Notes under the pieces: model-generated
Seen by the model: only the letters and a program-made list of their open reading frames with translations
Databases searched by the model: none
What the model was told of the DNA's origin: nothing
Position numbers and translations under genes: made by a program
Assembly (NCBI RefSeq): GCF_019209935.1
Contig: NZ_JAHUTN010000001.1
Location: 248,001-312,000, forward strand
Direction: 5' to 3'
Source: Corynebacterium sp. TAE3-ERU16
GTDB lineage: Bacteria > Actinomycetota > Actinomycetes > Mycobacteriales > Mycobacteriaceae
DNA: 64,000 nt
Shown: one piece after another, positions 33,390 through 42,577 of the stretch
Numbering within the stretch: the first letter of the stretch is position 1
Layout of the letters: every line of letters begins with the position of its first letter

Positions 33390-34400
33390 ATGAATAAAAC
33401 CCGAGCCGCGGTACCCGGACTGTTGTTCTGTCTCATCGGAGCCGCCGTCTCCTTCGGGGTGGACGCGGTCATCGAGCGGGCCACGGGCATCAGCGTGCTC
33501 CTGCTGGTCGCGATCATTCTCGGCAGCGTCGTCGGCAACGTCCGTCCCGTCTCCCCGCGACTGCTCCCCGGGGTCGCCGTCGCGTCACGGACCGTGCTCA
33601 AGGTCGGTGTCGCGCTCCTCGGACTCGGTGTCCCGGCCGCCACCGTCCTCGCCCTCGGGTGGCCGGTCCTGGTCGTCGCGGTCCTCACAGTGACTCTCGG
33701 ATTCGCCGCGACGGCGCTCCTCGCCCCTGTATTCGGCCTACGCCGTCAGCAGGCGCTCCTGATCGGTGCCGGCTGCTCCATCTGCGGGGCGGCGGCCATC
33801 GGCGCGGTCGACGGGGTCCTGACGAAGAAGAAGGAACACGAGTTCGTCACCGCGATCGCGGTCATCGCGCTGCTCGGCACGATCCTGCTGGCACTGGCAC
33901 CCGTCATCGGTCACCTGGCGGGGTGGGATCCGCGGCAGGAGGGGATCTTCATCGGCATCAGCGTCCACGAGGTCAGCCAGGTGGTCGCGGCCGGCGGTAT
34001 CGCGGGCGCGGCGGTGCTCCCCATCGCGGTCACCGTGAAACTCGGCCGTATCCTCCTGCTGGCCCCGATGATGATGATCATCGCGGCTCTCGAACGTCGG
34101 CACGCGGCACGGGCCGCCGCCGACGGGGACACCTCGGTGGTGCTCCCTCCCCTCGTTCCGGCGTTCGTCGCGGCCTTCATCGTTCTCGTCGCCGTCCGCA
34201 CCCTCGTGCCGTTGCCGGAGGGACTGATCGACGGGGTCGGCTCCCTCCAGCACTGGATGTTCGCCGCGGCGATGTTCGCCCAGGGAACGGGTGTGACGGT
34301 CGCCACGATCAGGACCGCCGGGGTGAAGCCCTTCCTCTTCGGCCTCGCGATCACACTCGTCGTCATCGCCGCCGGCGTCGCGGGCGCGCTGCTGGCCTGA
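33390..34400 (+). CDS. YeiH/UPF0324-family membrane protein (putative anion exporter)
   Basis: The 336-aa protein has about ten hydrophobic helices and the conserved YeiH-family segments SRTVLKVGVALLGL, IGAGCSICGAAAIGA and FIGISVHEVSQVVAAG. The CSICGAAA loop is the family hallmark. Members are annotated as putative sulfate or sulfonate exporters, but transport has rarely been shown. The ATG at 33390 lies 6 nt after TAGGGT, which points to a leaderless mRNA. Confidence 0.85.
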   Translation: MNKTRAAVPGLLFCLIGAAVSFGVDAVIERATGISVLLLVAIILGSVVGNVRPVSPRLLPGVAVASRTVLKVGVALLGLGVPAATVLALGWPVLVVAVLTVTLGFAATALLAPVFGLRRQQALLIGAGCSICGAAAIGAVDGVLTKKKEHEFVTAIAVIALLGTILLALAPVIGHLAGWDPRQEGIFIGISVHEVSQVVAAGGIAGAAVLPIAVTVKLGRILLLAPMMMIIAALERRHAARAAADGDTSVVLPPLVPAFVAAFIVLVAVRTLVPLPEGLIDGVGSLQHWMFAAAMFAQGTGVTVATIRTAGVKPFLFGLAITLVVIAAGVAGALLA

Positions 34401-34806
34401 CGGTTTCGTGTCTCCGGCGGTGCGGAACCGGCAGCCCGGGATCCGACGGGCCAGGTCCGGGGCCGGTACCGTCCGGTGGGCCGTCCCGCAACCACACGAT
34501 CACAGCGTGCGGTGACAGACCCCACCAAGGGGTCGTTCCCCGCGTCGACGACGGCCGGTCCAGGGTTCTCCCCACACGCGAGCTGCGGGACCCGGTCACC
34601 GGAGTCGGACAGAGCCGACGGGCACGCAGACCCAGGAGAGCAACCGGCACCGTGGGTGGGTGGAACCGGGCCGGTGACACCGGGAATCTGAGATCCCGAC
34701 CACGCGGGGAACCGGGAACCGGCACCACGCTGTTCGCACAGAACCGCTGGCGCGAGACCGGACACACGTCTCCACGTGCACGCGTCACACCGTCCACGAG
34801 CCCGAC
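34401..34806. other. Intergenic stretch, no gene seen
   Basis: About 400 nt between the YeiH-family gene and the operator of the first aromatic operon. Open frames here lack ribosome sites and family resemblance. The stretch marks the left border of the aromatic island. Confidence 0.4.
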
Positions 34807-34823
34807 GTTCCACGAGCCGGAAC
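34807..34823. promoter_or_regulatory. IclR-type operator upstream of aromatic operon A
   Basis: GTTCC-ACGAGCC-GGAAC. The same arrangement (GTTCC, seven nt beginning with A and ending with C, GGAAC) occurs before operons B and C. A TACATT -10 at 34853-34858 would place the centre of the site near -50, a position suited to activation. Confidence 0.6.
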
Positions 34824-34900
34824 GACATCCACGGCCCCGGTGTGGCGGCCCCTACATTGGGCACACAGCATGACCCACCCCACAGCCCAAGGAGCACGCC

Positions 34901-36550
34901 GTGCCTGACATTGATTCACTCATCGATCCCGTCGGAGGATACGTCTCCGGCAGGATTTTCGTAGACGACGACATCTACCAGCAGGAACTGGAACAGGTGT
35001 GGCAACGCACCTGGGTGTTCCTCGCGCACGACTCCATGCTGCCGAAGAAGGGCAGCTACCTGCAGGCCTACATCGGCGAGGACCCGGTCGTCGTCGTGCG
35101 GCAGAAGGACGGCAGCGTCAGCGCCTTCCTCAACCAGTGCCGTCACCGGGGCATGCGCATCTGCCGTGCCGACCGGGGCCTGTCCAAGGGTTTCATGTGC
35201 TCGTTCCATGGTTGGGCCTACGATCTGGCCGGCAATCTCATCGACATCCCGCACGAGGACACCGCGTATCCGCAGGGTATCGACAAGTCCAAGCTCAGCG
35301 CGATCAAGGTGCCCCGCATCGAGAACTACAAGGGATTCATCTTCGGTTCCTGGGACGAGACCATCCCGCCGCTCGAGGAGTACCTCGGGAACGCCAGGTA
35401 CTACCTGGACGGGTACCTCGACCGCTACGAGGGAGGCATGGAGGCGATCGCGGTCCACAAATGGGTGCTGCCCGCGAACTGGAAGTTCAACGTCGAGCAG
35501 CCGACCTCCGACATGCAGCACTCGGAGATCAGCCACGTCTCGGCCGTTGAGGCACTGGCCAGCGGATCGGACACCTTCGACCGGAAGAAGGGCCGCGAGA
35601 AGATCCCCACCGGACGCCAGTTCTTCAGCCCCTACGGCCACGGCGGCGCCTGGTTCGGCCGCCGCGGCAGGGAGATCCCGAACACCGCGCCCGCGTTGAT
35701 CGAATGGGAGAACTCGGTCCGCGGGGCCATCGAGGAACGGTTGGGCGAGTTCCGCGAGATCCGCGGACACATGAACGTCTTCCCGAACTTCATGCTCCTG
35801 GGCAACTACACGTTCCGGGTGACCCATCCGCGCGGACCGAACGAGATGGAGATCTGGTCCTGGGCGTTCGTCCCCAGGGATGCCCCGGAATCCGTCAAGG
35901 AGGCGATCCGTGTCGACGTCATGCGCACCTTCTCCCCCGGCGGCATGTTCGAGCAGGACGACGCCGAGAACTGGGAGGAGATGCAGCACATCCTCCAGGG
36001 TGCGATGGCCCGGAAGACCGGGTTCACCTACAACATGCGCGGGGTTCCCGTCAGTGCGGACGAGGACGGCTACCCGGGAGGTTCCACCGCCCACGTCTAC
36101 TCCGACAACGCCGCGCTCAACATGTACGGGTTCTACCGGGATCTCATGAGCGGAGCCAGCTGGGAGGAGCTCAAGGCCATGCGGGGCGGTGAGCCCGAGA
36201 TCAGGAACGCCGACTACTCCGCGGTCATGGCCGAGGGTGCCGACGCACACAACACGGAGGCGGAGTTCGGCATCGACGAGGCCAACGCGGCTCTCGACGC
36301 CGCCGACGCGGCCGCACGGGTCCCGGCGGCGACGCGCGCGGAGGCCACACCGACCGGAGCCGCGGGCAAGGCGGACGCCACGGCCCGGGGCGTCGACGGA
36401 AGCATCATCCCCGACCCCGATCACGAAGGTCCCACGGCGGCGACGATGCGCGACATCGTCCGTGCCGAGGCGGCGGCCGCGTCCCGTCAGCGGACCATGG
36501 CCGGCACCGCCGCACGCCCCGCAGCCACCGATCCGAAGGAGCAGAAGTGA
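34901..36550 (+). CDS. Rieske aromatic-ring dioxygenase, large (alpha) subunit, with long C-terminal tail
   Basis: The catalytic subunit of a ring-hydroxylating oxygenase. The Rieske [2Fe-2S] ligands are in CRHRGMRIC and CSFHGWAYD (about residues 75-100). The mononuclear iron triad is in SDMQHSEISH plus a later Asp near EQDDAENW. The catalytic core resembles other alpha subunits to about residue 440. It then continues for about 110 Ala-rich, low-complexity residues, unlike the second alpha subunit in this window. It starts at a GTG with CAAGGAG upstream. The beta subunit overlaps it. No ferredoxin or reductase is in this operon, so electrons probably come from those encoded at 48231-49809. 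The substrate is unknown. Confidence 0.9.
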   Translation: MPDIDSLIDPVGGYVSGRIFVDDDIYQQELEQVWQRTWVFLAHDSMLPKKGSYLQAYIGEDPVVVVRQKDGSVSAFLNQCRHRGMRICRADRGLSKGFMCSFHGWAYDLAGNLIDIPHEDTAYPQGIDKSKLSAIKVPRIENYKGFIFGSWDETIPPLEEYLGNARYYLDGYLDRYEGGMEAIAVHKWVLPANWKFNVEQPTSDMQHSEISHVSAVEALASGSDTFDRKKGREKIPTGRQFFSPYGHGGAWFGRRGREIPNTAPALIEWENSVRGAIEERLGEFREIRGHMNVFPNFMLLGNYTFRVTHPRGPNEMEIWSWAFVPRDAPESVKEAIRVDVMRTFSPGGMFEQDDAENWEEMQHILQGAMARKTGFTYNMRGVPVSADEDGYPGGSTAHVYSDNAALNMYGFYRDLMSGASWEELKAMRGGEPEIRNADYSAVMAEGADAHNTEAEFGIDEANAALDAADAAARVPAATRAEATPTGAAGKADATARGVDGSIIPDPDHEGPTAATMRDIVRAEAAAASRQRTMAGTAARPAATDPKEQK

Positions 36551-37098
36551 CCAGCCCGAACCCGACACTGGCGGAACGCATCCCCGTCACCGCGGAGACC
36601 GAACGGGCCATCACCCGTTTCCTCTACGACGAGGCCGAACTCGTCGACAACATGGAGTGGGACGCCTGGCTGGAGACCATGCACCCGGACGTCTACTACT
36701 GGGCGCCGGTGCGGGAGAACAGGGTGTTCCGGGAGCGGAAGCACGAGTTCTACCCACGGGGCACCTCCGTGTACTTCGAGGAGAACTGGGAGTACCTCCG
36801 CCAACGCGTGTTCCGTCTGCAGACGCAGAAAGCCTGGGCGGAGGAGCCCGCGTCCCGCACGCGCCATCTCGTGACGAACGTCCGGGTGGACGGGCGGGAG
36901 GACGGCAACTTCAACGTCCGGTCGAACTTCTACATCTACCGCTCCCGCGGGGAACGCTACCAGGACCACATCTCGGGTGAGCGCCGGGACATCATCGTTC
37001 GCGACGAGTCCGCGCGCTGCGGCTTCCTCATCCTCGAACGGGAGATCCGGTTCGACATGGCGACCATCCTGATCAAGAACCTGAGCCTCTTCTACTAG
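36547..37098 (+). CDS. Rieske dioxygenase small (beta) subunit
   Basis: This 183-aa protein has the NTF2-like cone fold of beta subunits: ITRFLYDEAELVDNMEWDAWLE, HPDVYYWAPVRENR, SRTRHLVTNVRV, and a C terminus ending in a conserved aromatic-rich tail (NLSLFY). It supports the alpha3beta3 hexamer structurally. The GTG start lies inside the alpha stop (GTGA), so the two are translationally coupled and made in equal amounts. Confidence 0.92.
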   Translation: MTSPNPTLAERIPVTAETERAITRFLYDEAELVDNMEWDAWLETMHPDVYYWAPVRENRVFRERKHEFYPRGTSVYFEENWEYLRQRVFRLQTQKAWAEEPASRTRHLVTNVRVDGREDGNFNVRSNFYIYRSRGERYQDHISGERRDIIVRDESARCGFLILEREIRFDMATILIKNLSLFY

Positions 37099-37105
37099 GA
37101 GAACC

Positions 37106-38173
37106 ATGAAGACAACGAACCTCCTCCGCGTCGGCATCGTCGTCACCGACCTCGATGCCGCGATGGACAGCTACCGCCGTATCCACGGCATCACCGACTG
37201 GGACGTGTCCCACGTCGACGCGGGGCAGACCTCGTCCGCGGTCAGCTACGGACGCACGACCTCGACCACCCCCGGGACCTGGCGGGCCGCCATCGGGACG
37301 ACCCGGCCCGCGCCCTCCGCGACGGGCCCCGGGGGCGGCCCCGCCCGACCCGTGACCTTCGAGCTCGTCGAGCCCACGGGCGGGGAATCGCCATTCAACG
37401 AGTACCTGCTCACCAAGGGACCCGGGATCTGCTTCATCCGGGTTCTCGCCACCGGAGGCGACGATGTCGCCGGGCACTTCGACCGGCTCGGCATCCCGGC
37501 CGTCTACAGTGCCGACATCGACGGCTCCAGACGGACCTTCTACGACACGCGGGACGCTCTCGGTGGATTTCTCGTGGAGATGGTCACCGGGGCAGCCGAA
37601 CCGGCGACGGACGCCACCGACCGGGAACCCACCAGCGGGGTGCTTCCCCCACTCCAGGGCATCCACCACTTCGGCGTCATCGTCGACAGTGTCCTCGGGA
37701 GCCTCGAGGCGTACCGGGACATCTTCGGGATCACGAGATTCGAGTGCAAAACCTGGCAGACGGGCCACGGCCGGCTGGATGATCCCCGGTACCGCGGTGA
37801 GAAGGTCGACCACGGCTACTTCACCGCGCAGGGCTCGGCGGGGGACTTCGGTTTCGAGATCATCCAGTGCAAGCACGGACCGAGTCACTACAACCGCGAG
37901 TTCTCGGACATCCGCGGCCCCGGAATACACCACATGTTCAGCTGGATGACCACGGACGAGGACGAGTGGCGGGACACGGTCGCGGCGATGACCGGGGCGG
38001 GCCACGGTCTGTGCATGGGGTCCCCCCTGCGGGGACACGCCGCCGAGTTCGGCTACTTCGACGTGTTCGATGAACTCGGCGGATACCTCATCGAGGGAGT
38101 GCTGCGTCGACGCCCGCCAGCTCCGGAGCACATGCGGCCCGACTGGGTCGTCGACTTCGGGGAACAGCGATGA
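37106..38173 (+). CDS. Double VOC-fold protein, glyoxalase/epimerase-like
   Basis: The 355-aa protein has two vicinal-oxygen-chelate modules, about residues 5-165 and 185-340. The second keeps likely metal ligands in GIHHFGVIVD, GIHHMFSW and a C-terminal Glu in GGYLIEGV, a pattern closer to methylmalonyl-CoA epimerase than to type I extradiol dioxygenases. The first module has lost most ligand positions. It starts 7 nt after the beta-subunit stop with AGGAGAA upstream. Being in the oxygenase operon, it probably handles a product of that oxygenase, perhaps as lyase, isomerase or ring-cleaving enzyme. The reaction is unknown. Confidence 0.75.
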   Translation: MKTTNLLRVGIVVTDLDAAMDSYRRIHGITDWDVSHVDAGQTSSAVSYGRTTSTTPGTWRAAIGTTRPAPSATGPGGGPARPVTFELVEPTGGESPFNEYLLTKGPGICFIRVLATGGDDVAGHFDRLGIPAVYSADIDGSRRTFYDTRDALGGFLVEMVTGAAEPATDATDREPTSGVLPPLQGIHHFGVIVDSVLGSLEAYRDIFGITRFECKTWQTGHGRLDDPRYRGEKVDHGYFTAQGSAGDFGFEIIQCKHGPSHYNREFSDIRGPGIHHMFSWMTTDEDEWRDTVAAMTGAGHGLCMGSPLRGHAAEFGYFDVFDELGGYLIEGVLRRRPPAPEHMRPDWVVDFGEQR

Positions 38174-38868
38174 TCCGCGTCATCCACACCTTCGGCGCAC
38201 TTCCCGACGGTCTCCTCGACGAGGTCCGCGCGCTCCGCGGGCGGGTGGAGCAGGCGGAGGTCTACTCGACTCTCGCGGCCGGCGAGGAGGAGCACGCACT
38301 CGCGCTGCTGTTCGCCGACGAGCGCGGGTACGGCGATCTGCTCCGCGGGATCACGGACCATCCGGTCCTGCATGATCTGCTCCGCTGCACCGACACCGGG
38401 ACCGCGATCTACCGGCGGGTGCCCTATGCGCTGGACGGTGCCGTCTGGCGGCCCGTCGAGCGCCCCGATCCGGCGGTGATGTGGCCCGCCCGTGGGCCGG
38501 TGGACATCGTCATCCAGGGCACCTACGAGGCCGGGCCCGAGATGCGCGACCTGACCGCGAGGGAGATCTCCGACACCCGACGGGAACCCGGCTGCCTCGC
38601 CTATGCGTGGTACGAGAACGTCGAGCTGCCGAATCACCTCATGCTCCTGGAGACGTGGGCGGATCAGCAGATCTACGACGCGCACTGGTTCGGGCGCACG
38701 GCGACGGCCGGGTACCGCGGCGATTCGGGTCGACGTCCCACGCCACCGGAGAGAGGGGAACCGGTCCGGGAGTTCTACCGGAGCCAGCGGTTCGAGTTCC
38801 ACTACGGGCGGATGCTGCCGGTCGACGTCCGGGACTACTCCCGGACCGTGGAGTGGTCGGCGAGCTGA
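38170..38868 (+). CDS. Protein with antibiotic-biosynthesis-monooxygenase-like domain, function unknown
   Basis: The 232-aa protein has a C-terminal half resembling the ABM dimeric alpha/beta-barrel fold: DIVIQGTYEAGPEMRDLTA, REPGCLAYAWYENVELPNH and LLETWADQQIYDAHW. The N-terminal half (about residues 1-100) also scans as a degenerate ABM-like ferredoxin fold, giving a possible internal pseudo-dimer. ABM proteins include cofactor-free monooxygenases and heme-degrading enzymes. The ATG overlaps the preceding stop. It is the last gene before a strong terminator. Confidence 0.65.
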   Translation: MIRVIHTFGALPDGLLDEVRALRGRVEQAEVYSTLAAGEEEHALALLFADERGYGDLLRGITDHPVLHDLLRCTDTGTAIYRRVPYALDGAVWRPVERPDPAVMWPARGPVDIVIQGTYEAGPEMRDLTAREISDTRREPGCLAYAWYENVELPNHLMLLETWADQQIYDAHWFGRTATAGYRGDSGRRPTPPERGEPVREFYRSQRFEFHYGRMLPVDVRDYSRTVEWSAS

Positions 38869-38889
38869 CCGTCGGGACGCTCCGTCCGA

Positions 38890-38928
38890 CCTGAGGCGCC
38901 ACCCGCGCATCGCGGGTGGCGCCTCAGG
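38890..38928. terminator. Perfect 18-bp hairpin terminator of operon A
   Basis: Positions 38890-38907 are exactly complementary to 38911-38928, with a CAT loop. This is the strongest hairpin seen in the window, 21 nt after the last stop of operon A. Confidence 0.85.
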
Positions 38929-39081
38929 CATTCACCACCGGTGAGCGCGGGGTCGGGGCCGTGACCCGGCATTCCGCCTGATGAAACGCCGTACCACCCA
39001 CCGGAACGAGTTGTAGCTCACATTGAACACAGATGCTTCTCTTGGATCACACACCGTTCCCTACCTTCATCTGGAGCACCC

Positions 39082-40506
39082 ATGACACAGTCCACCCCGG
39101 CGGGCACCGACCCGACGGCTCTCGCCGCGACGGCCAGCGCGGTCGTTCCGGAGAGCGCCGATCCCCGCGAGCGGCGGCGCGCCGTTCTCTCCAGCTTCCT
39201 CGGCAGCACCGTCGAGTACTACGACTTCCTCCTCTACGCCGCTGCAGCCGGCCTCGTGTTCCCGAAACTGTTCTTCGGTTCACTGAGCCCGGAGCTCGGC
39301 ACGACCCTCTCCTTCCTCATCCTGTTGATCGGCTACATCTCCAGGCCCATCGGCTCGATGGCGTTCGGCCACTTCGGTGACAAGTACGGACGAAAGAACG
39401 TCCTCGTCGTCACCCTGCTGACCATGGGCCTCGTCTCGGTGACCATCGGACTCATGCCTTCCGCGGACAAGATCGGGGTCGCCGCACCGATCATCCTCGT
39501 CGTCCTGCGCACGGTGCAGGGGCTGGCCGTCGGCGGTGAGTGGGCGGGCGCGACGCTCATGGCGATGGAGCACTCCAAGCGGAAGAACAAGGGCTTCGGC
39601 GCCTCCCTCGCCATCGCGGGCGGCCCCGCGGGCGCCGTGCTCTCCACCCTCGTTCTCGCGGTCTTCTCCAAGATCTCCGGGGACAACTTCGCCAATCCCG
39701 AGCGGTACTTCGTCACCGACTGGGGCTGGCGCGTGCCCTTCCTGTTCTCCGCGGGAATCGTCATGTTCGGTCTCTACCTCCGTTCACGGGTGACCGAGTC
39801 ACCGGAGTTCGAGGCCGCCCGGCGCGAAGGCCGCGTGCACACCGGCGTACCGCTGGTGAAGATGCTCCAGGATTCACCCCGCGAACTCGTCCTCGGCTCC
39901 CTCGCCGGCATGGCGGGACTGTTCATCCAGGGCCTCCAGGCATCCTTCATGGTCCCCTACATCGTCCGCCAGAGCGCCGACTCCGCCGACCCCATCTCCC
40001 GGGGAGACGCGCTGATGATGTTGACCATCGGCTCGGTGGTCGCGATCTTCGTCATGCCGGGACTCGCTGCGCTCTCCGACCGGTTCGGACGTCGTCGCGT
40101 CATGCTGCTCGGTGGCCTGGTCTCGGTGGTGGGGCTCTGGATCGTCCTCCGGATGATCCAGACGGGCGACCCGTCCAACGTGTGGATCGGCATGATCCTG
40201 ATGGTCTGCGTCGTCCAGCCCGCCCAGTACGGCCCCATCGGCGCCTTCCTGTCCGAGAAGTTCGATCCCGCCCACCGCTACACGGGAGCCGGCATCACGT
40301 TCCAGGTCTCCGCCATTCTCGGCGCCGGCACCGCCCCGCTCGTCGCCAACAGGCTCATGGGCACGAACGCGGACCTCACCCCGGTCGCGATCTACGCGAC
40401 CGTGCTCTTCATCATCAGCTCGATCGCGATCTACGTCTCCAGGGAGACGGCCCACCGGGAGACCCCGGAGGAGCGTTTCCAGGAGACCGCGGTCTTCAAG
40501 GCCTGA
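39082..40506 (+). CDS. MFS transporter, metabolite:H+ symporter (MHS) family
   Basis: The 474-aa protein has twelve hydrophobic helices. The MHS-type signature GHFGDKYGRKNVLV lies between helices 2 and 3, with VEYYDFLLYAAAAGLVFP at helix 1, VGGEWAGATLMAMEH in helix 5 and LSDRFGRRRVML in the middle repeat. Family members import small organic acids such as alpha-ketoglutarate, shikimate, benzoate-type or phthalate-type acids. The position between two aromatic operons makes import of the aromatic acid substrate the best guess. It is transcribed alone between two hairpins. Confidence 0.88.
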   Translation: MTQSTPAGTDPTALAATASAVVPESADPRERRRAVLSSFLGSTVEYYDFLLYAAAAGLVFPKLFFGSLSPELGTTLSFLILLIGYISRPIGSMAFGHFGDKYGRKNVLVVTLLTMGLVSVTIGLMPSADKIGVAAPIILVVLRTVQGLAVGGEWAGATLMAMEHSKRKNKGFGASLAIAGGPAGAVLSTLVLAVFSKISGDNFANPERYFVTDWGWRVPFLFSAGIVMFGLYLRSRVTESPEFEAARREGRVHTGVPLVKMLQDSPRELVLGSLAGMAGLFIQGLQASFMVPYIVRQSADSADPISRGDALMMLTIGSVVAIFVMPGLAALSDRFGRRRVMLLGGLVSVVGLWIVLRMIQTGDPSNVWIGMILMVCVVQPAQYGPIGAFLSEKFDPAHRYTGAGITFQVSAILGAGTAPLVANRLMGTNADLTPVAIYATVLFIISSIAIYVSRETAHRETPEERFQETAVFKA

Positions 40507-40518
40507 GACAGCCACCCG

Positions 40519-40547
40519 GCCGGTGTTCCACTCCGCGGAACACCGGC
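40519..40547. promoter_or_regulatory. IclR-type operator upstream of operon B, also a hairpin
   Basis: GTTCC-ACTCCGC-GGAAC (40525-40541) is the core; pairing extends outward to 11 bp (GCCGGTGTTCC / GGAACACCGGC). A TACGAT -10 at 40570-40575 would put its centre near -50. The same hairpin may end the MFS transporter mRNA, so operator and terminator readings are both possible. Confidence 0.55.
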
Positions 40548-40680
40548 TGAGGGCCGTTCCCGGGGACCATACGATCAGCTCTACCACCGGTGATACCGGC
40601 CCTCACCCGGCACGCACCGACCGAGCCCCGGCCCCGGGCCCCGACGGCGTTCACCACCCCACGCTCCAAGGAGAATAAAG

Positions 40681-41556
40681 ATGACCCACCGTAGTTACAC
40701 CAGCACCTGGGACGATCTCGCCGAGGTCGAGTTCGACCAGGGATACATCGAGGCGGGCGGCTACCGCACGCGCTACCTCCACGCCGGAACCCCGGACAAG
40801 CCGACCCTGTTCATGCTCCACGGGATCACCGGCCACGCCGAGGCCTACGCCCGGAACCTCGCGGCCCACGCGGAGCACTTCAACGTCTACGCCATCGACT
40901 TCATCGGCCACGGGTACAGCACCAAGCCGGAACACCCCCTGGAGATCAAACACTACATCGGCCAGGTTCTGGCGATCATGGACGAGCTCGGTGTCGAGAA
41001 GGCCCACTTCTCCGGCGAATCGCTCGGTGGGTGGACCACAGCCCGCCTGGCGCAGCAGCATCCGGAACGCGTGGAGCGGATCGTCCTGAACACGATGGGC
41101 GGAACGATGGCCAATCCGAAGGTCATGGAACGTCTCCTCACCCTGTCCACCGAGGCCGCGGAGGATCCCAGCTGGGAGCGGGTCAAGGCGCGGCTCGAAT
41201 GGCTGATGGCCGACCCGACGATGGTGACCGATGACCTGATCCGGACGCGGCAGCGGATCTTCGAGCAGGACGACTGGAAGATGGCCTGTGAGATGAACAT
41301 GGCGCTCCAGAACCCCGAGATCCGCCGCCGGAACATGCTCTCTGACGACGATCTCCGCCAGATCCAGGCGCCCGCTCTCGTCCTGTGGACCACCAAGGAT
41401 CCCTCCGGCCCGGTCGACGAGGGGCGCCGGATCTCGGAACTCATCCCCAACGGCCAGCTGGCCGTGATGGAGAACTGCGGTCACTGGCCCCAGTACGAGG
41501 ACACCGAGACGTTCAACAGGATCCAGCTCGACTTCCTGCTCGACCGGACGTCCTGA
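40681..41556 (+). CDS. mhpC: Meta-cleavage product hydrolase (alpha/beta hydrolase), MhpC-like
   Basis: MhpC-type hydrolases cut the vinylogous 1,5-diketone formed by extradiol ring cleavage, releasing an acid and 2-hydroxypenta-2,4-dienoate. The 291-aa protein has FMLHGITGHAEAY for the oxyanion hole, nucleophile elbow SGESLGGW, an Asp after LVLWTTKD and the catalytic His in NCGHWPQYE. AAGGAG lies upstream of the ATG. It heads the mhpC-B-D-F-E operon, so if MhpB acts on a carboxyethyl catechol the acid released would be succinate. Confidence 0.85.
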   Translation: MTHRSYTSTWDDLAEVEFDQGYIEAGGYRTRYLHAGTPDKPTLFMLHGITGHAEAYARNLAAHAEHFNVYAIDFIGHGYSTKPEHPLEIKHYIGQVLAIMDELGVEKAHFSGESLGGWTTARLAQQHPERVERIVLNTMGGTMANPKVMERLLTLSTEAAEDPSWERVKARLEWLMADPTMVTDDLIRTRQRIFEQDDWKMACEMNMALQNPEIRRRNMLSDDDLRQIQAPALVLWTTKDPSGPVDEGRRISELIPNGQLAVMENCGHWPQYEDTETFNRIQLDFLLDRTS

Positions 41557-41579
41557 ACAGACAACCAAGGAGAACCGAC

Positions 41580-42515
41580 ATGAGTATCCAGCTGCTGGCG
41601 ATGTCACACAGCCCTCTGCTCGGCATCGCCGACGCACCCGCCGATGTCTCCGCGGAACTCGACGAGGCCTTCGCGACGGTCCGTGCCGCGGTCGACGAGT
41701 TCGATCCCGAGCTCGTCGTCACCTTCGCCCCGGACCACTACAACGGCTTCTTCTACGACCTGATGCCGCCCTACTGCATCGGCTACGAGGCCCTCGGAGT
41801 CGGTGACTACGACTCCCAGGCCGGTCCCCTCGACGTGCCGACCGGCATCAGCGAGGAGATGGCGCAGTTCGTCATCGACCGCGACGTCGACATCGCCATC
41901 TCGCGCCGCATGGAGATCGACCACGGGGCCGTCCAACCGCTGGAGGTGCTCTGGAAGGACATAGCGGCCAAGCCGACCATCCCGATCTACGTCAACGGTG
42001 TCGCCAGGCCGTTCGTTCCGATGCGCCGGGTCCGCAGAATGGGCCAGGCGGTGGGCGAGTTCCTTGCCGGTCGCGACGAGCGGATCCTGCTCATCGCGTC
42101 CGGCGGACTCAGCCACGATCCGCCGGTGCCGCAGTGGGCCACCGCCACGGATGAACAGCGCGCCCTCCTCCTCGCCGGGCGTCACCCCACCGAGGAGGCA
42201 CGCAATGCGCGCCAGCAACGGGTCATCGACACCGCGAAGAAGTTCGCCGAGGGCGAGGCCGACATTCTCGACCTAAACCCCGAGTGGGACCGCGGCTTCA
42301 TGGACGCCTGCGCGGCCTCCGATCCGGAGCGGTTCGACCGGTACACCGCCGATGAGATGGACGCCGAGGCGGGTCACTCCTCCCACGAGGTCCGCTCCTG
42401 GGTCGCGGCGTTCTCCGCGCTCCACGCGGCCACCGGCGGCTACCGGGTGACGTACGAGTACTACCGCCCCATCCGGGAGTTCATCGCCGGCTTCGGCATC
42501 ATGTCCGCCCGGTGA
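41580..42515 (+). CDS. mhpB: Extradiol dioxygenase, LigB/MhpB family (2,3-dihydroxyphenylpropionate dioxygenase-like)
   Basis: This class III extradiol dioxygenase opens a catechol ring next to the diol using Fe(II). The 311-aa length fits MhpB. Likely iron and catalytic residues are in FAPDHYNGFFYDLMPP, RRMEIDHGAVQPLE and GGLSHDPPVPQWA. MhpB of Escherichia coli acts on 3-(2,3-dihydroxyphenyl)propionate, and this protein is similar throughout, so an arylpropanoid catechol is the best substrate guess. The ATG at 41580 has CAAGGAGAA upstream; longer frames run into mhpC. Confidence 0.88.
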   Translation: MSIQLLAMSHSPLLGIADAPADVSAELDEAFATVRAAVDEFDPELVVTFAPDHYNGFFYDLMPPYCIGYEALGVGDYDSQAGPLDVPTGISEEMAQFVIDRDVDIAISRRMEIDHGAVQPLEVLWKDIAAKPTIPIYVNGVARPFVPMRRVRRMGQAVGEFLAGRDERILLIASGGLSHDPPVPQWATATDEQRALLLAGRHPTEEARNARQQRVIDTAKKFAEGEADILDLNPEWDRGFMDACAASDPERFDRYTADEMDAEAGHSSHEVRSWVAAFSALHAATGGYRVTYEYYRPIREFIAGFGIMSAR

Positions 42516-42577
42516 CCCGGTTCCCCTGACCACCACCCTCCCCTCCAATCCAGCCCGACCAGGAGTCACGTTCCCCC

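Noticed and set aside
37106-38173. VOC protein as a type I extradiol ring-cleavage dioxygenase
   Set aside because: The C-terminal ligand pattern is closer to epimerase-like VOC enzymes, the first module lacks ligands, and a dedicated LigB-type dioxygenase (mhpB) is present.
40519-40547. Reading the hairpin only as the MFS transporter terminator
   Set aside because: The core matches two other IclR-type sites in arms and spacer, so a pure terminator reading does not explain it; both roles remain possible.
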